NCBI RefSeq assembly: GCF_030408355.1 | Contig: NZ_CP046606.1 | Span: 1,798,001 to 1,862,000 of the forward strand | DNA: 64,000 nucleotides | Source: Corynebacterium afermentans subsp. afermentans | Lineage (GTDB): Bacteria; Actinomycetota; Actinomycetes; Mycobacteriales; Mycobacteriaceae | Direction of reading: 5' to 3' | In this document: one piece after another, positions 44,796 to 55,506 of the stretch | Layout of the letters: every line of letters starts with the position of its first letter | Numbering within the stretch: position 1 is the stretch's first letter | Position numbers and translations under genes: made by a program | Notes under the pieces: generated by a model | The model's input: the letters and a program-made list of their open reading frames with translations, nothing else | The model's database searches: none | What the model was told of the DNA's origin: nothing

Positions 44796-47189
44796 ATGAA
44801 GACAAATTTGACTCGCAAGGACGCGCAGGCGCGCGCTGAACTGATTTCGAACGTCCGCTACGACATCGCCGTGGACATCACCGGGGCGGACGAGTTCACC
44901 ACTGTAAGCACCGTCCATTTCGATTCGAAGGCGGGCACGACCCACTTCGACCTGGTCGCGGCCGGGTTCGAGGCCACCCTCGACGGCGACGAGACGGGCC
45001 GGGAGCTTTCGCTTGACGACGGCGCCCACACCCTGGTCGTCACCTCCCACGACGCCTACAACCGCACCGGCGAGGGCCTGCACAAGTTCACCGACCCGGT
45101 GGATGGCAAGGACTACCTGTACACCCAGTTCGAGCCGGCGATGGCGATGAAGGTGTTCGCCGGCTTCGACCAGCCGGATTTGAAGGCCACCTACAAGGTC
45201 AGCGTGAAGGCGCCGGAGCGCTACACGGTGATCCTCAACGAAGCCGCCACCCGCACAGGCAACGGCGACGGCACCTCCACCTGGACCACGGTGATCGACT
45301 ACCCGCTGTCGACCTACCTCATCGCCATCTGCGCCGGCGAGTTCGAGCGCATCTCCGACACCTACGACGCCGGCGACGGCAGGACGATCGAGCTCGGCCT
45401 GTACGCGCGCGCCAGCCTGATCCCCCACATGGATTCGGAGCGCCTGTTCCGCCAGACCAAGGACGGCTTCGACTTCTACCACGCCAACTTCGGGCGCACT
45501 TACCCGTTCGGCGACAAGTACGACCAGGTGTTCTGCCCGGAGTACAACATGGGCGCGATGGAGCACGTCGGGTGCGTGACCTACCGCGACGAGTACGTGT
45601 TCACCTCCGAGCCCACCCCGTACCGCCTGGAGCGCCGCAACGACACCATCTTGCACGAGATGGCACACATGTGGTTCGGCGACCTGGTGACCATGCAGTG
45701 GTGGGACGACCTGTGGCTCAACGAGTCGTTCGCCACCTGGTCCGCGGCCACCGCGCAGACGGCGATCGGCGAGTACGCGGATGCGTGGACCACTTTCGCG
45801 TCCGTGGAGAAGGCGTGGGCGTACCAGCAGGACCAGCTGCCGTCGACGCACCCGATCGCGGCGGACGCGCCGGACATTGAGACCGCGGAGCAGAACTTCG
45901 ACGGCATCACCTACGCGAAGGGTGCCAGCGTGCTGAAGCAGCTGCAGGCGTACGTGGGCTACGAGGAGTTCTTCGCAGGGGTGCGGCGCCACTTCGACAA
46001 CCACGCCTACTCCAACGCCACCTTCGACGACCTGCTGGGCGCGCTCGAGGAGGCGTCGGGCCGTGACCTGTCGGGCTGGGCGGAAAAGTGGCTGCGCACC
46101 ACGGGCCCGTCGACGCTGCGCCCGGAGATCGGCGAGGGCTTTGCGGTGCTGCAGGAGGATCCGCGCCCGCACCGTGTGCGCGTGGGGCTCTACAAGCTAA
46201 TCGACGCCTCCGTCACCCGCGTCAAGCAGATCGAGACCGACATCGACGGCGAACGCACCGAACTCCCGGAGCTCGCCGGCGTCGAACACGACCTGGCGAT
46301 TGTCAACGACGACGATCTGACCTACGCCAAGATGCGCCTGACGCCGGAGCACCAAAAGTTTGCGCTGGAGCACATCGGCGAGATCGAGGATCCGTTGGCG
46401 CGGACTGTGATTTGGTCGTCGCTGTGGGAGTCGGTGCGCGACGGCGAGCTGGCCGCCCGCGAGTTTGTGAAGCTGGTCGCCGCCCACGCCCCAAGCGAAA
46501 CACACCCGAGTGTGCAGGAGCGCCTGCTGGCGCAGGCAACGCAGGCGGTGCGCCAGTACGTCGACCCCGCCTGGCAGGGCGAGGGCATGGACTTGCTCAA
46601 CGCCGCCTTCCGCGGCGCGCAGCCGGCCGCCATCTTCGACCGCGCGCTGGCACGCCTGACCCCCACCGAGGACACCGTCACGTACTTCAAGGAGCTGCTT
46701 GAGCGCTCGGATAACCAGGAGGTGCGCTGGCTGGCCATCACCAACCTCATCGCCGCCGGCGCCCTGCCACTGGAAGCGGCGGAGAAGGAGCAGGACAACA
46801 CGTCGGAGGGCGCGATTTCACGTTTGCGGGCGAGAGCTGTCGTCGATAAGCGATGGGCTTGGCAGAAGCTCGTCGAAGACGACCTGACCAACCTCGAAGC
46901 CCGCTACCTCATGGACGGCCTGACGTTCACCTACGACGGGCTCGAGGGCCTGACCGACGAGTACTTCCGCCAAGCCCCTGCGCTGTGGGATCGCCTCACC
47001 AACGAGATGGCGCAGCGCACCCTCGAGGGCATGTACCCGCGCTGGGATGTCACCGCGGCGGCCGTGGACAAGGCAAATGCGCTGCTGGGTGGGGACGCCC
47101 CGGCCGGGTTGAAGCGCGTCATCGCCGAGGGCCAGGACCGCATCGCCCGCGCGGTGCGCAACCGCGAGGTCGACGCTACAAGCGCGTAA
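44796..47189 (+). CDS. pepN: Aminopeptidase N (M1 metallopeptidase)
   Basis: A 797-residue zinc exopeptidase removing N-terminal residues from peptides. It has the exopeptidase motif GAMEHVG (family GAMEN, here H in the last position), the zinc site HEMAHMWFGDLV with the third ligand in NESFATW, then a long helical C-terminal domain (ERAP1-like). TAGGTT 7 nt before ATG 44796 marks a leaderless start. Its 3' end overlaps metB by 14 bp. Confidence 0.94.
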   Translation: MKTNLTRKDAQARAELISNVRYDIAVDITGADEFTTVSTVHFDSKAGTTHFDLVAAGFEATLDGDETGRELSLDDGAHTLVVTSHDAYNRTGEGLHKFTDPVDGKDYLYTQFEPAMAMKVFAGFDQPDLKATYKVSVKAPERYTVILNEAATRTGNGDGTSTWTTVIDYPLSTYLIAICAGEFERISDTYDAGDGRTIELGLYARASLIPHMDSERLFRQTKDGFDFYHANFGRTYPFGDKYDQVFCPEYNMGAMEHVGCVTYRDEYVFTSEPTPYRLERRNDTILHEMAHMWFGDLVTMQWWDDLWLNESFATWSAATAQTAIGEYADAWTTFASVEKAWAYQQDQLPSTHPIAADAPDIETAEQNFDGITYAKGASVLKQLQAYVGYEEFFAGVRRHFDNHAYSNATFDDLLGALEEASGRDLSGWAEKWLRTTGPSTLRPEIGEGFAVLQEDPRPHRVRVGLYKLIDASVTRVKQIETDIDGERTELPELAGVEHDLAIVNDDDLTYAKMRLTPEHQKFALEHIGEIEDPLARTVIWSSLWESVRDGELAAREFVKLVAAHAPSETHPSVQERLLAQATQAVRQYVDPAWQGEGMDLLNAAFRGAQPAAIFDRALARLTPTEDTVTYFKELLERSDNQEVRWLAITNLIAAGALPLEAAEKEQDNTSEGAISRLRARAVVDKRWAWQKLVEDDLTNLEARYLMDGLTFTYDGLEGLTDEYFRQAPALWDRLTNEMAQRTLEGMYPRWDVTAAAVDKANALLGGDAPAGLKRVIAEGQDRIARAVRNREVDATSA

Positions 47190-48318
47190 GCGCCTGCTCG
47201 AGGTCGGCGATGAGGTCGGCCTCCTCCTCGATGCCCACCGAGATGCGCACGAGCTCGCCCGGCACCTCGAGCGCGGAACCGGCGACGGAAACGTGCGTCA
47301 TGGTGGCGGGGTGCTCGAGCAGGCTCTCCACGCCGCCAAGGGACTCCGCCAGGCAGAACAGCTTGGTGGACTTGCAGAAGGCTTTGGCCTGCTCGGTGGT
47401 CTGGAACAGCACGGAGACCATGCCGCCGAAGCGGGTCATCTGCTTCGCCGCGACGTCGTGGGCGGGGTGGGTTTCAAGGCCCGGGTAGCACACGCGGGCG
47501 ACCTGCGGCTGGGCGTCGAGAAACTTTGCGACGGCCTCCGCGTTGTCGCAGTGCTTATCCATGCGCACCGACAGCGTCTTCAGGCCGCGGCCGGTGAGGT
47601 AGGTGTCGAACGGCGACGGGTTCGCGCCGACCCAGCCGAAGAAGAAGCGCAGCTGCTCGTGAAAGCCGGGCACGCGGGAATCGTCGCCGCAGACGATGCC
47701 GCCGACGACGTCCGAGTGGCCGCCGATGTACTTCGTGGTGGAGTGCACCACCACATCCGCCCCGAGCTCGAACGGCTTTTGCAGGTACGGGGAGGCGAAG
47801 GTGTTGTCCACCACCAGCGCGGCCTGCTGCTTCACGGCCGCGATCGCCTCGATGTCCACGATGTCCAGCATCGGGTTCGTCGGCGTTTCCACCCAGATGG
47901 CCTTGGTGTTGTCCTGCACGGCGGCGGCGACTTCTTCCGGGTTGGTCATGTCCACCACGGTGTTTTCCACGCCCCACTGCGTGAACACCTGCTGGATCAG
48001 GCGGTAGGTGCCGCCGTAGGCGTCGTTGGACACGACGATGTGGTCGCCGGGTTTGAGCAGGATGCGCAGGATGACGTCGATAGCCGCCATGCCCGAGGAG
48101 TACGCGACGGCGTACTCGGCGCCCTCCAAAGCGGCGACGGCCTTTTCTAAGGCGGTGACGGTGGGGTTGCCCACGCGGGTGTACTCGTAGCCGCCGCGCA
48201 GCTGAGCCAGCCCGTCCTGGGCGAAGGTGGTGGAGGCGTAGATCGGCGTGTTGATCGGCCCGTACAGGCTGTCGGGTTCGTAGCCGGCGTGAATGGCGTC
48301 GGTAGCAAATCCAGTCAT
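47176..48318 (-). CDS. metB: Cystathionine gamma-synthase
   Basis: This 380-residue PLP enzyme forms cystathionine from an acylated homoserine and cysteine in methionine synthesis. It starts MTGFATDAIHAGYEPDS and shows YEYTRVGNPT, YSSGMAAI, the PLP lysine region VVHSTTKYIGGHSDV and LGGVESLLEHPATMTH. The closely related cystathionine gamma-lyase or homocysteine synthase cannot be excluded. It is convergent with pepN and divergent from mscS. Confidence 0.9.
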   Translation of the reverse strand: MTGFATDAIHAGYEPDSLYGPINTPIYASTTFAQDGLAQLRGGYEYTRVGNPTVTALEKAVAALEGAEYAVAYSSGMAAIDVILRILLKPGDHIVVSNDAYGGTYRLIQQVFTQWGVENTVVDMTNPEEVAAAVQDNTKAIWVETPTNPMLDIVDIEAIAAVKQQAALVVDNTFASPYLQKPFELGADVVVHSTTKYIGGHSDVVGGIVCGDDSRVPGFHEQLRFFFGWVGANPSPFDTYLTGRGLKTLSVRMDKHCDNAEAVAKFLDAQPQVARVCYPGLETHPAHDVAAKQMTRFGGMVSVLFQTTEQAKAFCKSTKLFCLAESLGGVESLLEHPATMTHVSVAGSALEVPGELVRISVGIEEEADLIADLEQALTRL

Positions 48319-48383
48319 GTCTGCAGACAGTAGACCAAGCGGTTCACTAAGGCTTCATTTTTATGCACTAGACTCGGGACCCG

Positions 48384-49340
48384 ATGAAAGCGCAAACAGA
48401 AACTGTCGAAAAGGTCGACGACGCCGTCGACGGCGTCACCAACTGGTGGAACGACCCAGCCACCCACGAACTCATGGTGGAACGCCCCCTGAAAATCCTG
48501 CTGATCCTCATCGTGGCGCTGGTGCTGAGCTGGGTGGCGCGCAAAGTAATCAACCGCGCCACACGCCACGGCATTGAGCGCACGCCCTTGATCACGCCGG
48601 AGGTGGACGACACTCTCCAGTCCCGCGCACAGGAAGCCCGCCGCGCGCAACGCATGAAAACACTGGGCAACGTGGGCCGGTCTGTGGCCGCGATTGTGAT
48701 CTGGACGTGGGCGGCTCTGGCGGTGCTGGATCAGCTTGGCGTGAACGTCGCGCCGCTGATCGCTTCCGCCGGCGTGGTTGGCGTGGCTATCGGTTTTGGC
48801 GCACAGTCGCTGGTGAAGGACTTCTTCTCCGGCATGTTCATTCTCATTGAGAACCAGTTCGGCGTCGGCGACACCATCCAGGTCGGCGATGTAGTGGGCG
48901 AGGTGGAGGAGATGTCGCTGCGGATTACCACGCTGCGCGACATCGACGGCGCCCTGTGGCATGTGCGCAACGGCGACATCAACCTGGTGGGTAACCATTC
49001 CGCCCGTTTTTCCACGGCGCGCCTGCAGATCCCGGTGTCTGTCATGGCAAACCCGGACAAGGTGTCGCGCGTCATCGAGGACACGGCGGTGGCGGCGTGT
49101 CAGGACCCGGAGATACGCGATGTGGTCATGGGCTCCCCGACCATGCTTGGCCCCAGCGAGTTCAACCCGACGTACGTGTCCTTCCGCCTTGCCGTGACCA
49201 CGATGCCGGGCGAGCAGTGGGGCGTGGCGCGCCACTTGAACCACCGGATCCTCGCGGCGCTGCACGAGCAGGACGTGGTGCTCACGGCGATGGATTCTGT
49301 GCTTGTAGAGATGAAGGAGAACAATGGAAATCGGTCCTAA
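48384..49340 (+). CDS. MscS family mechanosensitive channel
   Basis: A 318-residue inner-membrane channel relieving osmotic pressure. Three hydrophobic segments lie between about residues 30 and 160; the pore helix region LIASAGVVGVAIGFGAQSLV is followed by the beta domain (FSGMFILIENQFGVGDTIQVG). TAGACT 9 nt before ATG 48384 suggests a near-leaderless start. It overlaps the globin gene by 17 bp. Confidence 0.92.
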   Translation: MKAQTETVEKVDDAVDGVTNWWNDPATHELMVERPLKILLILIVALVLSWVARKVINRATRHGIERTPLITPEVDDTLQSRAQEARRAQRMKTLGNVGRSVAAIVIWTWAALAVLDQLGVNVAPLIASAGVVGVAIGFGAQSLVKDFFSGMFILIENQFGVGDTIQVGDVVGEVEEMSLRITTLRDIDGALWHVRNGDINLVGNHSARFSTARLQIPVSVMANPDKVSRVIEDTAVAACQDPEIRDVVMGSPTMLGPSEFNPTYVSFRLAVTTMPGEQWGVARHLNHRILAALHEQDVVLTAMDSVLVEMKENNGNRS

Positions 49341-49737
49341 GCAGGAGCAAACGCTTTACGACGCCGTCGGTGGCGACCCGTTCTTCCACCGCCTCGTCAA
49401 AGGCTTTTACACCCAGGTCAAAAAGGACGACCTCATCGGCCCGATGTACCCGGACCAGGATTGGGACGGCGCGCAGGACCGCCTGCGCTGGTTCTTGGTG
49501 CAGTACTGGGGCGGCCCCCGCCTCTTCCAGGAAAAGCGCGGCAACCCGATGCTGCGCAAGCGCCACCTCCCGTTCGCCATCGGCGAGGCCGAGGCGGACC
49601 GTTGGCTTGAGCTCATGGGCAATTCCATGGAGCAGTTTTCTGACGACGAGCTCCCGCCCGCCTACCGCGCCCAGATGTGGAACCACATGCAGCGCGTGGC
49701 ATACATGATGATCAACCAGGGCCCGCGCGCCTACTAG
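49324..49737 (+). CDS. glbO: Group II truncated haemoglobin
   Basis: This 137-residue haem protein has TLYDAVGGDPFFHRLVKGFY at the start, distal-pocket Tyr/Trp features (QYWGGPRLFQEKRG) and the proximal-histidine segment MLRKRHLPFAIG. A conserved Trp (MWNHMQRV) marks group II. Proposed family roles are oxygen or NO chemistry near the membrane. It overlaps mscS by 17 bp, so both are cotranscribed. Confidence 0.92.
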   Translation: MEIGPKQEQTLYDAVGGDPFFHRLVKGFYTQVKKDDLIGPMYPDQDWDGAQDRLRWFLVQYWGGPRLFQEKRGNPMLRKRHLPFAIGEAEADRWLELMGNSMEQFSDDELPPAYRAQMWNHMQRVAYMMINQGPRAY

Positions 49738-50360
49738 AACAGCAGATTGGGGCGGGTGCTGCGGTAGACGGAGCCGAACGGCGCGTCTAGGCGCACCCAG
49801 CTGCCGGAGGTAGCGACGCGCATATGGCGCGGGATCTCGGCGGGGGCTTCGAAGCCGGGGATCAGCCCCAGTGCGGTGCAGGCGAAGATCATCCGCATGG
49901 GGATCTCCACCGGTGCGTCGCTGTCGGCGTCGGCGGTGAGCACTACCCCGTCGAGAAGTGAGCGGGGTGGGCCGGCCGGGCCGGAGAATTGCCGCGCCAG
50001 GTTGCGGCCCTCGTCCGCCAAGCGGCGGGCAACGCCGATGGGTACCTCCTCGCGCGCGATGAAGCCGCTGGCCGGCGGCAGGGCCCCGGGCCAGGCGGCG
50101 TCGCGTGCGGGGCCGACCTCGGCTGCGCCAGCCTTTAACGCGTCGAGCATGGCGCGGGCGCTGACGGTGGCGCCGGGGTGGGTGGTGGAGCCGGAGGTGC
50201 GTCGAGAAGCAATGGCATCAAACGGCGTGGTGACGAAGACGTCGAGCTGGCCCTCGCCCACCTCCTGGATGCGCGCGCTCGCCTGGGCATCTAGCGCGAG
50301 CGCACGCGAAAGTAGCGCGGTAAGCCCGCGCGCGCCGCGCTCAATCCGAACCGCGACCAC
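49734..50360 (-). CDS. Conserved hypothetical protein
   Basis: A 208-residue soluble protein that I cannot assign. It begins MVAVRIERGARGLTALLSRA with an Ala/Arg-rich helical start. The middle has DVFVTTPFDAIASRR and PPASGFIAREEVPIGVARRL; the end reads SGSWVRLDAPFGSVYRST. No signal peptide or membrane helix. It abuts the thioesterase gene (one base apart) and its stop overlaps the globin stop on the other strand, so it shares a message with the thioesterase. Confidence 0.75.
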   Translation of the reverse strand: MVAVRIERGARGLTALLSRALALDAQASARIQEVGEGQLDVFVTTPFDAIASRRTSGSTTHPGATVSARAMLDALKAGAAEVGPARDAAWPGALPPASGFIAREEVPIGVARRLADEGRNLARQFSGPAGPPRSLLDGVVLTADADSDAPVEIPMRMIFACTALGLIPGFEAPAEIPRHMRVATSGSWVRLDAPFGSVYRSTRPNLLF

Positions 50361-50774
50361 TTACGCCCCGGCAGTCTGCGACAGGATGCCGATCTCCTTC
50401 TGCGTGATCTCGCGCGGCGAGGTCGTGGTGGTATCCACCGTGACCTGCACGCACTCGATCACGCAGCAGACCTTGCCCTGCGCGTCCTTGATCTCCTGGC
50501 GGGTGGTGAACGACGTGTTGCCCACGTTGGCCACCTGCGTCTCCACCGTCACCGCCGTGGTGTTGGGCAGGATCGGGCGGACGTAGTCCACCTCGAGGCG
50601 GCGCACGAACACCACGAACTCGTGGCCCTGGGAGAAGAAGAACTCCTGGGCGAACGCCAGGCGCGCCTCCTGGGCGAGCTCGATGTAGGCGGAGTTGGTC
50701 ACGTGCCCGTAGCGGTCGAAGTCGCTCCAGCGCACCGGGATAGTGTGGACGTGGATCCTGTTCGGCTCAGCCAT
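50361..50774 (-). CDS. Acyl-CoA thioesterase (4HBT hotdog family)
   Basis: A 137-residue hotdog-fold protein with the 4HBT signature IPVRWSDFDRYGHVTNSAYI (Asp nucleophile region) and VFVRRLEVDYVRPILPNTTA. It should hydrolyse an acyl- or aryl-CoA thioester; the chain length is unknown. It lies 9 bp downstream of ettA and directly before the conserved hypothetical gene. Confidence 0.87.
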   Translation of the reverse strand: MAEPNRIHVHTIPVRWSDFDRYGHVTNSAYIELAQEARLAFAQEFFFSQGHEFVVFVRRLEVDYVRPILPNTTAVTVETQVANVGNTSFTTRQEIKDAQGKVCCVIECVQVTVDTTTTSPREITQKEIGILSQTAGA

Positions 50775-50783
50775 GGGGTACTC

Positions 50784-52454
<1,671 letters not shown>

Positions 52455-52521
52455 TACGAATCCCCTTTGTTGGTGAGTGCGGAGGTGAATACCGCACTTA
52501 GGGTACATCACGCGCACGCGC

Positions 52522-52559
52522 GCCCCGCCGCTTCCAAAGCGCGCTGGAAGCGGCGGGGC
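52522..52559. terminator. Perfect 15-bp stem-loop between ettA and ssb
   Basis: The arms gccccgccgcttcca (52522-52536) and tggaagcggcggggc (52545-52559) pair without mismatch around an 8-nt loop, 14 nt past the ssb stop. There is no T-run after it on the minus strand, so it may terminate imperfectly or stabilise the ssb transcript. Confidence 0.65.
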
Positions 52560-52572
52560 AAAAGCACCAAAA

Positions 52573-53205
52573 TTAGAAGGGCGCGCCGGCGGCGGCGAGC
52601 TCCTCGCCTTCCGTGTCTGTGTCGGTGTCGGCGTCGGTGCGGCTCACCCCGTCGACGTCCTCTGCGCTGACGCGGTGCTCTTCCACCGCCGGAGTGTCCG
52701 ACAGGCTATCCCAGCCGCTCTCCGGCTCGGGGTTGTCGTCTTCCTCGCCGTTGAGCTTCCTGTTCAGCGCCTTGGCGTCCATCGCCTGAGGCATCTCGTG
52801 GCCTTCGAGCGTGTTGCCGGAGACTGACGTGCGCACCGAGTTGACCTGGTAGCGCGCGAGATCGAACGCCACATGGCGTGCTTTGACCATGGTCTTGGAC
52901 CGCAGGACCGGCTCGCCCTTGTCGTCTTTGCCTTCCCAGTACTCGTGGACAAGCTTGCCGATGACAATCACCGGGAAGCCCTTGCGCAGCGACGCGCCAG
53001 CGTTGATCGCGAGCTGGCCCCAGCACTCGACGTCGACGTAGAACTGGTTGTAGTCCCGCCAGACCTCGTTGCCGTTGTCGTTCTTTTCTTTCTTCGCGTC
53101 CGAGGTGGCCACGCGGAAGCGCAGCACGGCGTTGCCGGAGTTGAAGGTTTTGAAGTGCGGCTCGGCGATGAGGTTGCCGAGCAGCGTGTAGTCGATGTTG
53201 GCCAT
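52573..53205 (-). CDS. Single-stranded DNA-binding protein paralogue
   Basis: A 210-residue OB-fold SSB-type protein. It starts MANIDYTLLGNLIAEPHFKT; the core contains VLRFRVATSDAKKEK, YVDVECWGQLAINAGASL and PVIVIGKL, all SSB features. The C-terminal half is acidic and disordered (EEDDNPEPESGW, DADTDTDTEGEE) and ends AAAGAPF instead of the DDDIPF-type tail. It is not near rpsF/rplI, so it is probably a second SSB. RBS AAAGGGG precedes ATG 53205. A box pair like that of the HNH remnant lies upstream. Confidence 0.85.
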   Translation of the reverse strand: MANIDYTLLGNLIAEPHFKTFNSGNAVLRFRVATSDAKKEKNDNGNEVWRDYNQFYVDVECWGQLAINAGASLRKGFPVIVIGKLVHEYWEGKDDKGEPVLRSKTMVKARHVAFDLARYQVNSVRTSVSGNTLEGHEMPQAMDAKALNRKLNGEEDDNPEPESGWDSLSDTPAVEEHRVSAEDVDGVSRTDADTDTDTEGEELAAAGAPF

Positions 53206-53337
53206 GTGGTTGGCCCCTTTCTGCGTGTGTGCGGATGGTGTGCGGTTGCGGGGGCGGAGCTTTGCGTCGATAAGCAATTGCCCCCTGCGCGAGCAGAGTC
53301 GCACGAAACACACACCGGAAAAAGGGGTCGGCCAAAT

Positions 53338-53366
53338 TGTGGATAACTTAACCTGAGAAATTCACA
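53338..53366 (-). promoter_or_regulatory. Short-spacer inverted boxes upstream of ssb
   Basis: Reading towards ssb: TGTGAATTT (complement of 53358-53366), 11 nt, TTATCCACA (complement of 53338-53346). The 11-nt spacer and TGTGAAT half-box match the leader of the HNH remnant at 9806. The -10 equivalent (GACTCT near 53295-53300) is weak, and the start codon is 132 nt away, so a 5' untranslated region would be needed. Confidence 0.4.
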
Positions 53367-53374
53367 ATCCGCAG

Positions 53375-55357
53375 CTAGCGGCCATGAATTTGAGAAAGCA
53401 TCTCGTTGTAGCGGCGCCATTCCTCGTCGTCGGTCTCCTCCGCGCGGCGGTCCGAGGCGGCCGTTTCCGCCTTATCCTCGCGCCACCACCGGATGAACAG
53501 CTCGCCGAAGACGATCACCAGCGGGAAGGAGCCGGACGCCCACGCGATGCCGCCGCCGTCCTTCTGCACTTTGAGCAGGTCCGGGTTCCAGGGCAGCTCC
53601 AGCGAGCGGTAGAAATCCTCGGCCATCACTGAGCCGAGCTGCATGAGGTAGACACCCATGAACAGGTGGAACGGCATGGACACCCACAGCCACAGCAGGC
53701 GCACCTTCGCGGTGGGGCGGCCTTGAATCTCGTCGGGGCCGATGAGCTCCCAAAAGTAGAGGTAGCCGGAGACGAGGAACACAGCGTTCATGATCACGTG
53801 CCCGGCGTGCTCGGAGATCATGAGCTCGTAGAACGGCTGGATCACGTACATGGCGTAGAAGAACACCAAAAACTGGATGGTGGACACCGGCGAGAACGTC
53901 ACCACGCGCAGGAACTTTGAACGCTGAAAGCTTTCGGCCCACAGGCGCGGGTTGAACTCGCCGGCCGGGTACGCCTCGCGCACAAGTGTCAGCGGCGCGC
54001 CGAGCACCAGAAACACCGGCACGCCCATGGACAGGATCATGTGCACCGTCATGTGCGCCGAGTAGGAAGCGGGCATGTGCATGCCCATGCCGGAGCTCAG
54101 CGTGACGACGAGCGTTGCGCAGCCCAGCAACCACCACAGCGTGCGCGCAACAGGCCACCCCTCCACCCGGCGGACCAGGTGCAGGTAATAGGCTGCCAAC
54201 AGGATCGCAATCACGCTGAACAACAGCTCCGGACGCCAGGTGGTCAGCCAGTTGGTCCAGGTCAGCGGCTCGGTGAGGTTGTAGCCCATCTGGATCTGCA
54301 TGCGGGTTAAGTTCGGGTCCAGCGGCGGCGGGGGCGGGGTGCGGCCGAGCGTGACCGCCAAGCCGGAAATCGCCGCCATGATGAGCACCTCTCCCGCGGC
54401 GAGGCGGGTAAATGCGCGCGGTTGGGTGTGAAGCTGCGGGATGGTGCGCTCACGGTGGACAAAGCCGATCATGCCGAGAACGATGATGCCGACGGTCTTG
54501 ATAATCAGCACCCAGCCGTAGTTGTACTGCGTCAGGTCCTCTAGGCGCACCCGCACCAGCGCGTTGACCACACCAGAGACGGCCATGGCCAGGATGGAAA
54601 ACAGCGCGATGCGTGAGTAGCGCTGGGTGGCGGCGGGAAGGCCGGGGCCGCGTCGTAAAGCATGTGCGACAAGCGCCATCAGCCCGCCGACCCAAAGCAG
54701 CATGGCCACGAGGTGCCAGATCAGCGAGTTGGTGCCGAAGTCGTGCGCGCCGCCGGTGGCCGAGTGGCCCGTCAGCGCGATCGGCATGACCACCACAATC
54801 GCGCCGAGGAACAGCCAGACCTGGGACCACCAGCTGGTCGCGGCGTACCCCAACGCCGCGACGACCGCCGCAAACGCCGCGACGATGAGCCACACGCGCG
54901 CGTCCGCCACTTGGTCCAGCGCCTGCGACCACGCGGCCGCCTCGAACAGGACGGTGTTGAGGGGCTGGCCGGAGACGTCGGAAAGCACCAGCGGAATCAT
55001 GACCAGGCCAATCAGCGCGATGCCCGCGCTGGCGTGGGCGCCGGTGCGCGAGGCGAGGTGCCCGTCCACGGTCAGGCGCGCGCCGTTGAGGTCCTCTTGG
55101 GTCTGCTTCGGCGCGATGAGGAAAGCCGAGAGCAGAAACGAGCCCGTCGCCAGCGCCATGAGCAGCCACGCGACGCCGCGCAGCGCTGGGAGACCCACCG
55201 TGGTGGCCGCGCCCGGGTCCGGAATGCCCAGCTCCGCGAGCGAACCGCCCGAGAACGCCTCCCCCACCGCGCCTGCGACAACCGCCGCGATGGCGAACGC
55301 GGCCAAATACAGCGGCCAAGCGGGGGCAATGGTGCGAGTGCGTGCAGGTGCATTCAT
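53375..55357 (-). CDS. Fused CopD-like and CtaG-like membrane protein
   Basis: A 660-residue polytopic protein. The N-terminal part (about 10-330) has eight or so helices with a CopD-like histidine segment (SATGGAHDFGTNSLIWHLVAML). The C-terminal part (about 385-600) matches cytochrome c oxidase assembly factor CtaG-type proteins (GMGMHMPASYSAHMTVHMIL, MISEHAGHVIMNAVFL, MPFHLFMGVYLMQ). Both halves belong to copper handling, so copper delivery to the oxidase is the likely role. A charged cytoplasmic tail follows. ATG 55357 was chosen over an upstream frame that shadows the tRNA region. Confidence 0.85.
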   Translation of the reverse strand: MNAPARTRTIAPAWPLYLAAFAIAAVVAGAVGEAFSGGSLAELGIPDPGAATTVGLPALRGVAWLLMALATGSFLLSAFLIAPKQTQEDLNGARLTVDGHLASRTGAHASAGIALIGLVMIPLVLSDVSGQPLNTVLFEAAAWSQALDQVADARVWLIVAAFAAVVAALGYAATSWWSQVWLFLGAIVVVMPIALTGHSATGGAHDFGTNSLIWHLVAMLLWVGGLMALVAHALRRGPGLPAATQRYSRIALFSILAMAVSGVVNALVRVRLEDLTQYNYGWVLIIKTVGIIVLGMIGFVHRERTIPQLHTQPRAFTRLAAGEVLIMAAISGLAVTLGRTPPPPPLDPNLTRMQIQMGYNLTEPLTWTNWLTTWRPELLFSVIAILLAAYYLHLVRRVEGWPVARTLWWLLGCATLVVTLSSGMGMHMPASYSAHMTVHMILSMGVPVFLVLGAPLTLVREAYPAGEFNPRLWAESFQRSKFLRVVTFSPVSTIQFLVFFYAMYVIQPFYELMISEHAGHVIMNAVFLVSGYLYFWELIGPDEIQGRPTAKVRLLWLWVSMPFHLFMGVYLMQLGSVMAEDFYRSLELPWNPDLLKVQKDGGGIAWASGSFPLVIVFGELFIRWWREDKAETAASDRRAEETDDEEWRRYNEMLSQIHGR

Positions 55358-55412
55358 GCCGCATACCCTACTTTCGCGCTGGGCTGAGCCATAACTACAA
55401 TCAGCCGGTATT

Positions 55413-55486
55413 GCCCCCATAGCTCAGTGGATTAGAGCATCCGGTTTCTACCCGGCTGGTCGCGGGTTCGAATCCTGCTGGGGGCG
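55413..55486 (+). tRNA. tRNA-Arg (TCT)
   Basis: The acceptor GCCCCCA pairs with TGGGGGC. The anticodon loop TTTCTAC lies between CCGG and CCGG (anticodon TCT), with a T-C mismatch at the base of that stem, and the T-arm contains GGTTCGAATCC. CCA is not encoded. Confidence 0.93.
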
Positions 55487-55506
55487 CAAATTGCCGCCTT
55501 GAGCAC

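Noticed and set aside
44145..46172. Long minus-strand extension of the DsbA-like gene
   Set aside because: The extension lies antisense to pepN; the real start at 44762 has a promoter hexamer and a normal family N-terminus.
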